This document shows positions 1 to 8,442 of a stretch of 64,000 nucleotides of DNA, in pieces. The position numbers and the translations under genes are program-made. Within the stretch, counting starts at the first letter, position 1; each line of letters opens with the position of its first letter. The notes beneath the pieces were generated by a model. It did no database searches. It was not told the origin of the DNA and worked only from the letters and a program-made list of their open reading frames with translations. The DNA is from JABAAW01 sp965216605 (GTDB lineage: Bacteria; Pseudomonadota; Alphaproteobacteria; JABAAW01): assembly GCA_965216605.1 (NCBI GenBank), contig CBDCGG010000002.1, positions 124,001 to 188,000 on the forward strand, written 5' to 3'.

Positions 1-470
1 TGGCGGTAGCGTTGCTGTCTCGTCGGCACTTCACGGCGCAACATTTTCATCGCTTCCACCCCGGCGGCAAGCTGGGGCGGGCTTTGCTTTGCGTGGGGGA
101 GCTGATGCACAAAGGCGACGCCTTGCCGATAATTGCACGAGGTGCCCGCATACGCGAGGCACTTTTGCAATCGAACAGCAAGCGTCTGGGGTCGGCAATC
201 GTCTGCAACGAAGACGGCACGCTCGGCGGCATCGTTACCGACGGCGACTTGCGACGCTGGCTCATGCAAGACGAAAAGCCATCGTTCGATACTCCCGTAG
301 AAAAGGTCATGACACCGAGCCCCCAGACTATCTTTGAACACGCATCGATCGCCGAAAGCCTCGATACGATGAACACACGCAACATTACAGCATTAGTGGT
401 CGTAGACGACGAACGACGGGTCGTCGGGCTTTTGCACTTGCAAGACTGCCTGCGAGCGGGACAGGCGTGA
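1..470 (+). CDS. kdsD: Arabinose-5-phosphate isomerase KdsD, C-terminal part (5' truncated by window edge)
   Basis: This is the C-terminal part of the enzyme that converts ribulose-5-phosphate to arabinose-5-phosphate, the first step of Kdo synthesis for LPS. The frame is open from base 3 with no start, so the gene begins upstream. The visible start of the fragment, FHPGGKLGR, is the conserved end of the SIS sugar-isomerase domain. Two CBS domains follow; the first contains GGIVTDGDLRR and the second ends VVGLLHLQDCL. The stop overlaps the GTG start of the downstream LPS-transport gene (GTGA), which suggests translational coupling in one LPS operon. The family call rests on the SIS/CBS junction and the neighbours. 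Confidence 0.93.
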   Translation, partial: AVALLSRRHFTAQHFHRFHPGGKLGRALLCVGELMHKGDALPIIARGARIREALLQSNSKRLGSAIVCNEDGTLGGIVTDGDLRRWLMQDEKPSFDTPVEKVMTPSPQTIFEHASIAESLDTMNTRNITALVVVDDERRVVGLLHLQDCLRAGQA

Positions 471-1816
471 AGCCTCGTCGCCATGCTGTCGCCTTGACGG
501 TACAAGCGGCAGCGAGAAAGCTGTTGTCGCACTTGTTGTTGCGTTTGCAGGCTTGGAGAAAAAATTCGTCGTGGCAGAGCCGCTACACGCGAGCGCAGCA
601 CGGGCAGGGTTCGCGCGTAGCGTCGCGACTGGCGGTCGATCTCGGCTTGTTGGGGGGGGTAGTTTTGATCCCTTTGACAATCTTTTTTTGGAGCAAAGAC
701 AGCGAACAACAGCAGCTCGCGCGCTTGGCGTCTGACCCCACACGCTATGTCGAGGGATGGCAGATGGCACAAACGCGCAGCCGTGTCTTTTTCAACACTC
801 CCGCGCTAGTAATGCAAACAAATCCTCATGCCTTTTTCGACACCCCCTCTCCAGCAGCGCAAGAGCTTGCTGTTCAGCCTTCTTCACACGGAGCAGCGCA
901 TCTTTGGGAGATCCGCTGCGATCGACTCTACGAGACGCTGTCCTCGCGCCGTCCGCAATCGGAACAAGATGAGCTGGCAATACCGACAAGGCACTTGCAG
1001 TGTCGAGGAAGAGCGAAAGTACACATCAATGATATGACCTTGACGACAAAAAGACTCTCTTACGAAAAAAAAACGCAAGGCTATCGTCTGACAACCGACC
1101 GTCCTGTTCTCGTGCGAGAGGGGTCAAACAGACTCTCTTCGCTCGGCGGCGGCATCGTCGCAGACGACGGCGAAATGATACTGTTTCGAGACATCTTGTT
1201 CCAAGCACCAGGATTGCAGATCAACGCACAGGGAGAATTTCAAGGCATCAATTTATTAGACAAAAATTTTTCCAAAAAAGAATCGCCCTACAAAAATATC
1301 CGCCGCGTTCTCATCTTCAAGCGCGATATCACCTTTTCCTTTCAAGCTCTCTCGAAACGCTACCACGGCATGGCGCAACTGGCGAAGTTGCTCCCTTGTC
1401 CTGAGAAGCCGAAAATCGAGTGTCTTGTCTTCGGCAGCGATGCCATCAGTCGTATCGTGCTGATGGGATCGGTCGTCGTCTCGGAAATGGGACTCGACGC
1501 AGAAACGCTGTGGACTTTACAAGCCAAGCGTGTCATGGTACATACTGAGAAAGTGTACTACCTCGGTGGCAAAAAGGATGGGAAATACGGAAATGTGCGT
1601 ATCGTCCTTGCCGATGGCACGCAGCTTATAGGGCATCGCGGCAATCACAACCTCTCCAATAACAGCGGGTTGCTGTGTGGCAAGGTCGAGGTTCAAAGCG
1701 GCGAAGGCGTACTGACTGGATCTTGCCTGCGCTACAATTTGACCGAGAAACGCTACACTCTGGAATCCTCGGCAAGCGAACGAGAGCTTATGCCGCGCGA
1801 CTATTTTCGGCGGTAA
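467..1816 (+). CDS. LptC-LptA fusion, LPS transport periplasmic bridge
   Basis: This 449-aa protein appears to join two proteins that are normally separate. Residues about 55-75 form one hydrophobic membrane anchor (LLGGVVLIPLTIFFW). After it comes an LptC-like periplasmic region (about 150-260, containing LTTKRLSYEK and GGGIVADDGEMILF). The C-terminal part (about 320-440) has the LptA/OstA beta-jellyroll pattern: SDAISRIVLMGSVVV, then VRIVLADGTQLIG and GKVEVQSGEGVLTG. LptC and LptA form the bridge that carries LPS from LptB2FG to the outer membrane. The GTG start overlaps the upstream stop, and lptB starts 10 bp downstream. The domain split is read by eye; no separate lptA is present here. 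Confidence 0.8.
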   Translation: MKPRRHAVALTVQAAARKLLSHLLLRLQAWRKNSSWQSRYTRAQHGQGSRVASRLAVDLGLLGGVVLIPLTIFFWSKDSEQQQLARLASDPTRYVEGWQMAQTRSRVFFNTPALVMQTNPHAFFDTPSPAAQELAVQPSSHGAAHLWEIRCDRLYETLSSRRPQSEQDELAIPTRHLQCRGRAKVHINDMTLTTKRLSYEKKTQGYRLTTDRPVLVREGSNRLSSLGGGIVADDGEMILFRDILFQAPGLQINAQGEFQGINLLDKNFSKKESPYKNIRRVLIFKRDITFSFQALSKRYHGMAQLAKLLPCPEKPKIECLVFGSDAISRIVLMGSVVVSEMGLDAETLWTLQAKRVMVHTEKVYYLGGKKDGKYGNVRIVLADGTQLIGHRGNHNLSNNSGLLCGKVEVQSGEGVLTGSCLRYNLTEKRYTLESSASERELMPRDYFRR

Positions 1817-1826
1817 GAATTTCGTT

Positions 1827-2588
1827 ATGCCTTCCTCTTCTGTAGCAACACCCCGCGATGCTTTACCCGCAGGATTGCTGGAGGCGCGCGAGGTAGGGAA
1901 GTCTTACGGCGAGTTGAATGTCTTGCGCGATCTGTCCTTGAGCGTGGCAACGGGCGAAAGCGTGGGGCTGATCGGTCCGAACGGCGCAGGCAAGACAACC
2001 TTCTTCTACATCTTGGCAGGGTTGGCGCGATCCGACAAAGGCTCGATCCTGTTGGACGGCAAGGATATCACCGCTGCAGGTAGCGCCGAGCGCACACGGT
2101 TGCGCATCACCTATCTGCCGCAAGAACCCTCGCTGTTTCAAGGGCTCAGCGCGCAAGACAATCTGGAGGCCATCTTGCAACTCCATTGTCCCAAGCCACA
2201 GCGCGACGCGCGCCGTCGCAGCTTGCTAGAAGACTTTTCGCTCACCGATGTGCGGACGCGCCAAGCGCGCATGCTCTCAGGCGGGGAGCAGCAACGCTTA
2301 GAGATTGCACGCGCGCTCTGCTGCAACCCGCGTTTCATGCTTTTGGACGAACCCCTTGCGGGCGTCGATCCGATCGCCATCGCCGACATCGAGCGCATGA
2401 TCAAAAAGCTGAAACGACGCGGCATCGGCATCTTGATCAGCGACCACAACATCTACGAGCTCTTGCGTTTCGTCGACAAGACCTGCGTCATGTATCAAGG
2501 CTCGGTGATGGCGAGCGGCTCGCCGAAACGCGTTGCCAAGAACCCCCTTGTTCGGCAATACTACCTCGGTGAGCGGTTTCGCATCTGA
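1827..2588 (+). CDS. lptB: LPS export ABC transporter ATP-binding protein LptB
   Basis: This cytoplasmic ATPase powers LPS extraction by the LptB2FG transporter. All ABC motifs are present: Walker A GPNGAGKTT (about residues 52-60), Q-loop YLPQEPSLF, signature LSGGEQQRLEIARAL, Walker B FMLLDEPLAGVDP and H-loop ILISDHN. The YLPQ Q-loop and the LRFVDKTCVMYQG tail are typical of LptB rather than of amino-acid ABC ATPases. The 253-aa length is normal, with about 20 extra N-terminal residues. It sits between the LptC-LptA gene and rpoN, the usual alphaproteobacterial order. Confidence 0.95.
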   Translation: MPSSSVATPRDALPAGLLEAREVGKSYGELNVLRDLSLSVATGESVGLIGPNGAGKTTFFYILAGLARSDKGSILLDGKDITAAGSAERTRLRITYLPQEPSLFQGLSAQDNLEAILQLHCPKPQRDARRRSLLEDFSLTDVRTRQARMLSGGEQQRLEIARALCCNPRFMLLDEPLAGVDPIAIADIERMIKKLKRRGIGILISDHNIYELLRFVDKTCVMYQGSVMASGSPKRVAKNPLVRQYYLGERFRI

Positions 2589-2654
2589 TGCCGAGGGAGA
2601 AGAACGAGGAAAAAGCGTGAGAACAATGAAAATCTTTACGGCGGGAAGAAAACG

Positions 2655-4256
2655 ATGGCGATAGCACCCAAGCTGGAACTGAGAGCGTCGCAGTCGTTGG
2701 TGATGACGCCGCAGTTGCAACAGGCGATCAAGCTGTTGCAGATGAACGCGCTCGACATCGAAACATGGCTTGAAGAACAGATCGAGAGCAATCCGTTCCT
2801 AGAAAAGGAGGAAGAGGTTGCCGATGCGGGCGAAAACGCTTTGAGCGCGAACGAACCCACCGAAGCCCTGAACGATTCTCCACCTGATTCTCTGTCTGAT
2901 TCTCAACCTGATTCTCTGGCAAATCCTCTGCCCGAAACACGCGAGGCGGATGAGGGCAATACCTCTGAGGGCGAGGAGCGCGATGCCTTCGATGCCTTAG
3001 AATCGACGCAAGCGGATCAGGAATCGCTGGATGTTTCGTACGAAAACGTGTTCGATGGCGATGCTCCTTTCTCCGATGTCTCTCGAGCCGCCGCCCCTTC
3101 AACGCACGATCTGCTGCCGAGCGATCTGGAAGACGAAACGACTCGAAGCCTTTCGCACCACTTGCATCGACAGCTGGGGCTGGACATGACGGACGCCGAG
3201 GAGCAGGCGATCGGAGCCTTCTTTATCGATTCCTTGGATGAAAACGGCTTCTTGCGTCTCAAGGCGAGCGAGGCGGCGAGCCAACTCGGATGCCCTGTCG
3301 AGCAGGTGGAAGAAGTTTTGACGAAGCTGCGACAATTCGACCCGCCAGGGCTTTTCGCATACGACCTCAAAGACTGCCTGCGCCTGCAACTGCAAGACAG
3401 CGACGCGCTCACCGAGCCGCTGGAAGCACTGCTCGCCAACTTGGACTTGCTTGCAAACGGCGTCAAGGAAACCTTGCGCAAACGCTGCGCGCTGGGCTCG
3501 CAAGAGTTTGAAGAGGCGCTCGCAACGATACGCTCGCTCAACCCTCGCCCTGCTGCCGCCTTCGACCATCGTCCCGTCCAAACGGTGGTTCCCGACCTGC
3601 TCATGCGAGAGGTGAAGCAGGAGGAGGAAGAAGAGGGCGGAGGAGACATTTGGCGCGTCGAGCTGAACAACGAAACCTTACCGCGCGTCCTCTTGAGCCG
3701 CGACTATCACGCCGAGGTCGCATCCGATGTCAGTCTGCGCGGCGACGCACAAGCGCAAGAGTTCCTCAAAGAACACTGGCAGAGCGCAAACTGGATCGTC
3801 AAGGCGCTCGATCAGCGCGCGCAGACAATCCTCAAAGTCGCCGCCGAGATCGTCAAGCGACAACGCGGATTCTTCCGATACGGAATCGCACGACTAGCAC
3901 CACTCGTCTTGCGCGACATCGCCGATGCAATCAGCATGCACGAAAGTACCGTATCGCGTGTCGTCAACGGAAAATACATGCAAACACCGCGCGGCATGTT
4001 CGAACTGCGTTATTTCTTCACCAAGGCGATCCCTAATTCGATCATGCGCACGTCGCTGTCGGCAAAGGCGGTGCGTCATCGAATCCGCCAGCTCATCGAT
4101 GAAGAAGAGCCAAAAGCAACCCTGTCCGACGACAAGATCGTAGACAAACTCAAGGAGGAAGGAGTCGAAATCGCACGCCGCACCGTCACCAAATACCGCG
4201 AAGCCATGCGAATCGGATCCTCGGTCGAAAGGCGCAGGCGACACGCCTTACAATAA
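2655..4256 (+). CDS. rpoN: RNA polymerase sigma-54 factor RpoN
   Basis: This alternative sigma factor recognises -24/-12 promoters and needs enhancer-binding ATPases. The N-terminal region I is clear (LELRASQSLVMTPQLQQAIKLL). It is followed by an acidic low-complexity linker (residues about 50-150) with a short repeat, SDSQPDSLANP, a core-binding domain, a helix-turn-helix with MHESTVSRVVNGKYMQTPRG, and the RpoN box ARRTVTKYRE near residue 507. The 533-aa length is slightly long because of the linker. It is the last gene of the lpt group. The usual downstream hpf and ptsN genes are absent and a metal transporter follows instead. Confidence 0.96.
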   Translation: MAIAPKLELRASQSLVMTPQLQQAIKLLQMNALDIETWLEEQIESNPFLEKEEEVADAGENALSANEPTEALNDSPPDSLSDSQPDSLANPLPETREADEGNTSEGEERDAFDALESTQADQESLDVSYENVFDGDAPFSDVSRAAAPSTHDLLPSDLEDETTRSLSHHLHRQLGLDMTDAEEQAIGAFFIDSLDENGFLRLKASEAASQLGCPVEQVEEVLTKLRQFDPPGLFAYDLKDCLRLQLQDSDALTEPLEALLANLDLLANGVKETLRKRCALGSQEFEEALATIRSLNPRPAAAFDHRPVQTVVPDLLMREVKQEEEEEGGGDIWRVELNNETLPRVLLSRDYHAEVASDVSLRGDAQAQEFLKEHWQSANWIVKALDQRAQTILKVAAEIVKRQRGFFRYGIARLAPLVLRDIADAISMHESTVSRVVNGKYMQTPRGMFELRYFFTKAIPNSIMRTSLSAKAVRHRIRQLIDEEEPKATLSDDKIVDKLKEEGVEIARRTVTKYREAMRIGSSVERRRRHALQ

Positions 4257-4287
4257 AGACGAAAGGTTTGTCTTTCCCCTTGCGTCC

Positions 4288-4308
4288 AGATTGTAATGAT
4301 TCTAAACT
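4288..4308. promoter_or_regulatory. Candidate Irr (iron-responsive) box
   Basis: The 21-bp site has a right half TGATTCTAAACT and a degenerate left half AGATTGTAA. By my reading it matches 18 of 21 positions of a symmetric GTTTAGAA-TGA-TTCTAAAC type iron-control element as known for rhizobial Irr. It lies about 40 bp before the ATG of a predicted metal exporter, in the expected promoter region. Irr acts in low iron as a repressor or activator, so iron control of the exporter is an inference. Confidence 0.6.
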
Positions 4309-4348
4309 CTGGCTCAATACGAGTGCAACGAAAACGCTGGAAATAAGG

Positions 4349-5587
4349 ATGACAGCTTCGTTTGTCAAAACAAGCAAGAATAGCCCAAGCAAGGATAGCA
4401 AAAGAGCAGACAAGGAATTGTGGATGGCTTGGCGGCGCATGGCGATTGTCGGAAGTTTGGCGATCGCCTTGCTCGTCTACGTCTTGTCGGACAGCAAGGC
4501 GGGGGCGGTTGCGCTCATGTCGTTAGCAGACACTTATTTGAGCGTGACGGCGTTCGTCGCAGCAACTTTGATCTTGCTGTTGGCGGTCGAGAAAATATCG
4601 GGTTTCGACGCGGCGAGGTTCATGGGAGAGAACAAGCGGTGGGAGTTGCCGATGGCGGCTTTCTTGGGAGCCTTGCCAGGCTGTGGCGGAGCACTCGTTG
4701 TCGTGACGCAGTATGTCAAGGGGAGGTTGAGCTTCGGAGCCTTGATCGCTGTCTTGACGGCGACGATGGGAGACGCAGCGTTTTTGATTTTGGCAAAAGA
4801 GCCAAAAACAGCATTATTGTTGATTGCCAGCACTTTTACCGTCGGCTGGGGGTCGGGCATGTTGGTCAATGTTCTGCATGGCGAAAATTTCATGCGCAAG
4901 AAAACAAACGGAAAAACAATGCCGTCGGGAAAAGACAAATCCATCACGGAGGCGAGCGAATACAGCTGTCGGATGTTGTTGTCGGGCAGCAAGTGGCGCG
5001 GCTGGGTTGACGGGTTATGGTTTGTGTTGTTGCTACCTGGAATTGTTGGAGCGGTGTTGTATGCGTTTCAGATTGATGTTCTTTCTTGGCAGGTTTGGGG
5101 ACTGTCTGTCGACGTTGTTTTCGCGGTCTTTACGATCGTATGTGTTATGTCGTGGGTGCTGTTTTCGGGGCCGACCGGAAAAGAGACGCGGGAGAGAGAG
5201 ACGCAGAGCGTGACTTGGCGCTCGGTGATTGACGACACGAACTTTGTGACGGCTTGGGTTGTCGCTGCGTTTTTGCTGTTCGATATGACGGTTCATGTTT
5301 TCGCGCTAGACTTGGCGAGCCTTTTTGGCGCTGCTTATATTTTTCTGCCCTTGATTGCGATCGTCGTGGGTTTTATCCCGGGCTGTGGTCCGCAGATTCT
5401 TGTTGCTGCCACCTACATTGGCGGATTGCTGCCTTTCTCGGCGTTGATGGGAAATGCAATTAGCAACGACGGCGATGCCTTGTTTCCTGCCTTGGCGCTG
5501 GCACCAGGAGCAGCGGTTGTCGCTACCTTGTATAGCGCGGTGCCGGCTTTGGTGATCTCCTACACGCTGCTGTTTTTCGGCTATTGA
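4349..5587 (+). CDS. Putative 10-TM heavy-metal (manganese/iron/arsenic type) exporter, PF11449-like
   Basis: This 412-aa integral membrane protein is built as an inverted duplication. The first half carries LPGCGGALVVVTQYVKG and the second half the matching IPGCGPQILVAATYIGG. Each is followed by a conserved acidic helix (TATMGDAAFLILA; AISNDGDALFPALA). This paired GCG layout is typical of the family annotated as putative manganese transporter or 10-TM heavy-metal exporter. I chose the ATG at 4349 because the longer frame would start inside the Irr-like box; AAATAAGG precedes it. The metal is not determinable from sequence. The Irr-like site suggests a role in iron or manganese balance. Confidence 0.75.
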   Translation: MTASFVKTSKNSPSKDSKRADKELWMAWRRMAIVGSLAIALLVYVLSDSKAGAVALMSLADTYLSVTAFVAATLILLLAVEKISGFDAARFMGENKRWELPMAAFLGALPGCGGALVVVTQYVKGRLSFGALIAVLTATMGDAAFLILAKEPKTALLLIASTFTVGWGSGMLVNVLHGENFMRKKTNGKTMPSGKDKSITEASEYSCRMLLSGSKWRGWVDGLWFVLLLPGIVGAVLYAFQIDVLSWQVWGLSVDVVFAVFTIVCVMSWVLFSGPTGKETRERETQSVTWRSVIDDTNFVTAWVVAAFLLFDMTVHVFALDLASLFGAAYIFLPLIAIVVGFIPGCGPQILVAATYIGGLLPFSALMGNAISNDGDALFPALALAPGAAVVATLYSAVPALVISYTLLFFGY

Positions 5588-5630
5588 GATACTTGAACGC
5601 AGTGCAGCGCGCAGCCTTTTGTCACCTACC

Positions 5631-8420
5631 TTATTGCGCTTCTTGAATATTTTTAAGATCTTTCTGTATTCTTGACAACTCGTCAATTTGATTCTGCGCA
5701 TCGCTAAGTTTTATTTTTTCTGCTTGCAGTATTTCTAAAGGAGCGTTCTCATTAAATTTTTTGTCCTTTAGCTTTGCCGAAGAATTTTTTTCTGTTTTAT
5801 CCCAATTTATAATCTGCTTCTCGATTCTTAACTTAATCGCATTTAAATCTATTCCCTCAGGCAAGAACAATTTAGGCTCAATAATTCCTTGATACACAAA
5901 CCCAATTCCCTTTCGAAGCTCCTTGCCCTCCTCCGCACGCTGCCACTCGATACCCGCCATCGCACGCAACACAGCCCCCCACTTTTCTAACGCCTTCCTT
6001 TCTTTATCTAACATATCTCCAAGCCAAGGCACGATCGTCTGCGGCGACAAGCCCAAGTCCGAGCGTGTTGAACGAATCTTGTCGATCAATCCCAATATCC
6101 ATTTCACCTCCTCCACATCGGCATCCCAATCCGTAAAAGTTATATCATGCGCTCGCAACGCGTTAGATGTCATCAACAATTCTTCCTTCCCTTGACGAGA
6201 TTCAAAAATTTTAGACTCTTGGAAAATTTTTTCTGTGACAAACGGCACAAAGGGATGCAACATACGCACAATGCCGTAAAAAACCCACGCGCTCACAACA
6301 CGAGCCTCCTCCCGCTCGCTACCCTCGCTCGCCAAAGCAGGTTTAATCATCTCAAGATACTCGTCGCAAAACACCCCCCACAAAAAATGATACAATTTCG
6401 AGGTCGCCTCGTGAAACAAACATACCTCGTCGCGTAAATCTTCTTCTACCCCCGCTGCCACTTTGCGCAACTCCGTCAAGATCCATCGATGCACCGCTCC
6501 TTCAACCTTATCCGTTTTAAAGTCTTTGTCGTAGCGACAATTCTGCATCTCTAAGAATCTTGCCGCATTCCATAACTTCGTTATAAAATTACGATTGCCC
6601 TCGATTCTTTTTTCCGCCAAACGCAGATCGCGCCCCGGCACCGCCTGCGAGGCAAGCGTAAAACGCAAAGCATCGCATCCGTAACGATCCATCAAGGCGA
6701 TCGGATCGACAACATTACCTAACGACTTCGACATCTTGCGACCCCTCGCATCGCGTATTAAAGCATGGAGATAGACAATTTTAAACGGCACTTTATCCAT
6801 AAAGCACAAGCTCATCATCATCATGCGCGCAACCCAAAAGAATAAAATATCAAACCCCGTCACCAACAGCTGAGTTGGAAAATAACGCCGAAACATCGGA
6901 TCATCGTCAGGCGCGCCTTCCTCCTTGTTGCCCCATCCCAAAGTCGAGAAGGGCCACAAGGCGGAAGAAAACCATGTATCCAACACATCCTCTTCTTGTC
7001 TCAAGGCGACTTTTTTTCCGAATTTTTCTTGAGCTTTCTCCAAAGCCTGCTTCTCGTCCCAAGCGGCGATTTGCTCTCCGTCAGGCGCATACCATATTGG
7101 AATGCGATGCCCCCACCACAGCTGCCTTGAGAGGCACCAGGGCTGAATGTTTTCCAACCACTGCCGCCAAGTGTTGACCCAAGTTTGAGGGATGAGCGTC
7201 GTCTCTTTTTTCTCGACGGCTTCGAGCGCGCGCCTTGCCAGATCTTCCATGTTCATAAACCACTGCTTCGTTAGCCTCGGCTCCAAGGCGACGCCGCTAC
7301 GCTCGCCGTGCGGCACGGAGTGCGTAGCCTCCTTGACCTCGCGCAACAAACCCCGCTGCTCCAGCTCGACGAGAACACGCTCCCGCGCCTGCTCGCGCGA
7401 CAAGCCTCGATAGGCAACAGGCACCGCGTCGTTGAGCTGCGCTTGAGCGTCGAAGATCGAAAGCAACGGCAAGCCGTGCTGCTTGCCGATCTCGAAGTCG
7501 AGAAAATCGTGCGCAGGCGTGATCTTCAACGCGCCTGTGCCTTGCTCGCGCTCGACGCGCTTGTCGGCGATGATCGCAACCTCCCTCTCTGCCAATGGCA
7601 CGAGGCAGCGCTTACCCACGAGCGCGCGGTAGCGTTCGTCTTCAGGATGGACGGCGACGGCAAAATCACCGAACAGCGTTTCAGGACGCATGGTCGCAAT
7701 CGTGATGCTCGCCCTCGATGTCTCTCCCTTGTTCTCCCCCTTGCTCGCCTTTTTGTCTTGCAGCAGAGGATAGTCGATTAGGCACAGTTTTCCCTGCTCC
7801 TCCTGCTGGCGCACTTCCAAGTCGGAGATCGCTGTCTGCAACTGCGGATCCCAATTGACCAGCCGCTCGTCGCGGTAGATCAAGCCCTGCTCGTGCAGTT
7901 CGATAAAAGCCCTCCGCACGGCGTGCGAGAGTCCCTCGTCCATCGTAAAACGCCCCTTCTCCCAGTCGCAGGAGGCACCCAAGCGTCGCAGCTGTTGCAA
8001 GATGATGTTGCCGTACTGCTCCTTCCAACGCCATGTGTGAGCCAGAAATTCTTCGCGTGAAAGACGCTCGACCGCAATCCCTTGCTCTGCCAAATGCCTA
8101 CTCACCAAAAGCTGCGTTGCAATACCCGCATGGTCTGTGCCGGGCAACCATAGGCAATCGTAGCCCTGCTGACGACGCAAGCGCACGAGGATGTCTTGCA
8201 GGGTGTTGTCGAGCGCGTGTCCGATATGCAAACGTCCGGTCACATTCGGCGGCGGCATCATGAGGGTGTAGGTCTTTGCCTTCGGAGAGGACTCATTAGA
8301 GGACTTCTTAGAGGACTCCTTGCCATCTTCGAGTCCCGCACAACGGAAAGCACCACGCGCCTCCCAGTCGTCGTAGAGCCTGCGTTCCGCATCGGCAGAA
8401 AAATCGTAGCGTGTGTCCAT
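5631..8420 (-). CDS. valS: Valyl-tRNA synthetase
   Basis: This class I synthetase charges tRNA-Val; a GAC tRNA-Val lies at 45250. It has the HIGH motif (PPPNVTGRLHIGHALDNTL), a CP1 editing domain in the middle, and the KMSKS loop (RGRKMSKSLGNVVDP). The C-terminal coiled-coil arm (about residues 865-929) ends in a Lys/Glu-rich stretch. The start is placed at the ATG giving MDTRYDFSADAERRLYDDW; the longer open frame upstream would overlap the preceding gene. The length is 929 aa. It follows tolC and an unknown gene on the same strand. Confidence 0.97.
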   Translation of the reverse strand: MDTRYDFSADAERRLYDDWEARGAFRCAGLEDGKESSKKSSNESSPKAKTYTLMMPPPNVTGRLHIGHALDNTLQDILVRLRRQQGYDCLWLPGTDHAGIATQLLVSRHLAEQGIAVERLSREEFLAHTWRWKEQYGNIILQQLRRLGASCDWEKGRFTMDEGLSHAVRRAFIELHEQGLIYRDERLVNWDPQLQTAISDLEVRQQEEQGKLCLIDYPLLQDKKASKGENKGETSRASITIATMRPETLFGDFAVAVHPEDERYRALVGKRCLVPLAEREVAIIADKRVEREQGTGALKITPAHDFLDFEIGKQHGLPLLSIFDAQAQLNDAVPVAYRGLSREQARERVLVELEQRGLLREVKEATHSVPHGERSGVALEPRLTKQWFMNMEDLARRALEAVEKKETTLIPQTWVNTWRQWLENIQPWCLSRQLWWGHRIPIWYAPDGEQIAAWDEKQALEKAQEKFGKKVALRQEEDVLDTWFSSALWPFSTLGWGNKEEGAPDDDPMFRRYFPTQLLVTGFDILFFWVARMMMMSLCFMDKVPFKIVYLHALIRDARGRKMSKSLGNVVDPIALMDRYGCDALRFTLASQAVPGRDLRLAEKRIEGNRNFITKLWNAARFLEMQNCRYDKDFKTDKVEGAVHRWILTELRKVAAGVEEDLRDEVCLFHEATSKLYHFLWGVFCDEYLEMIKPALASEGSEREEARVVSAWVFYGIVRMLHPFVPFVTEKIFQESKIFESRQGKEELLMTSNALRAHDITFTDWDADVEEVKWILGLIDKIRSTRSDLGLSPQTIVPWLGDMLDKERKALEKWGAVLRAMAGIEWQRAEEGKELRKGIGFVYQGIIEPKLFLPEGIDLNAIKLRIEKQIINWDKTEKNSSAKLKDKKFNENAPLEILQAEKIKLSDAQNQIDELSRIQKDLKNIQEAQ

Positions 8421-8442
8421 CGGGTTTCCGCTAGCTTTAGAG

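Noticed and set aside
7308..7781. Long open frames opposite valS and other GC-rich genes
   Set aside because: They have no family signatures or ribosome sites and arise from the codon bias of the real genes on the other strand.
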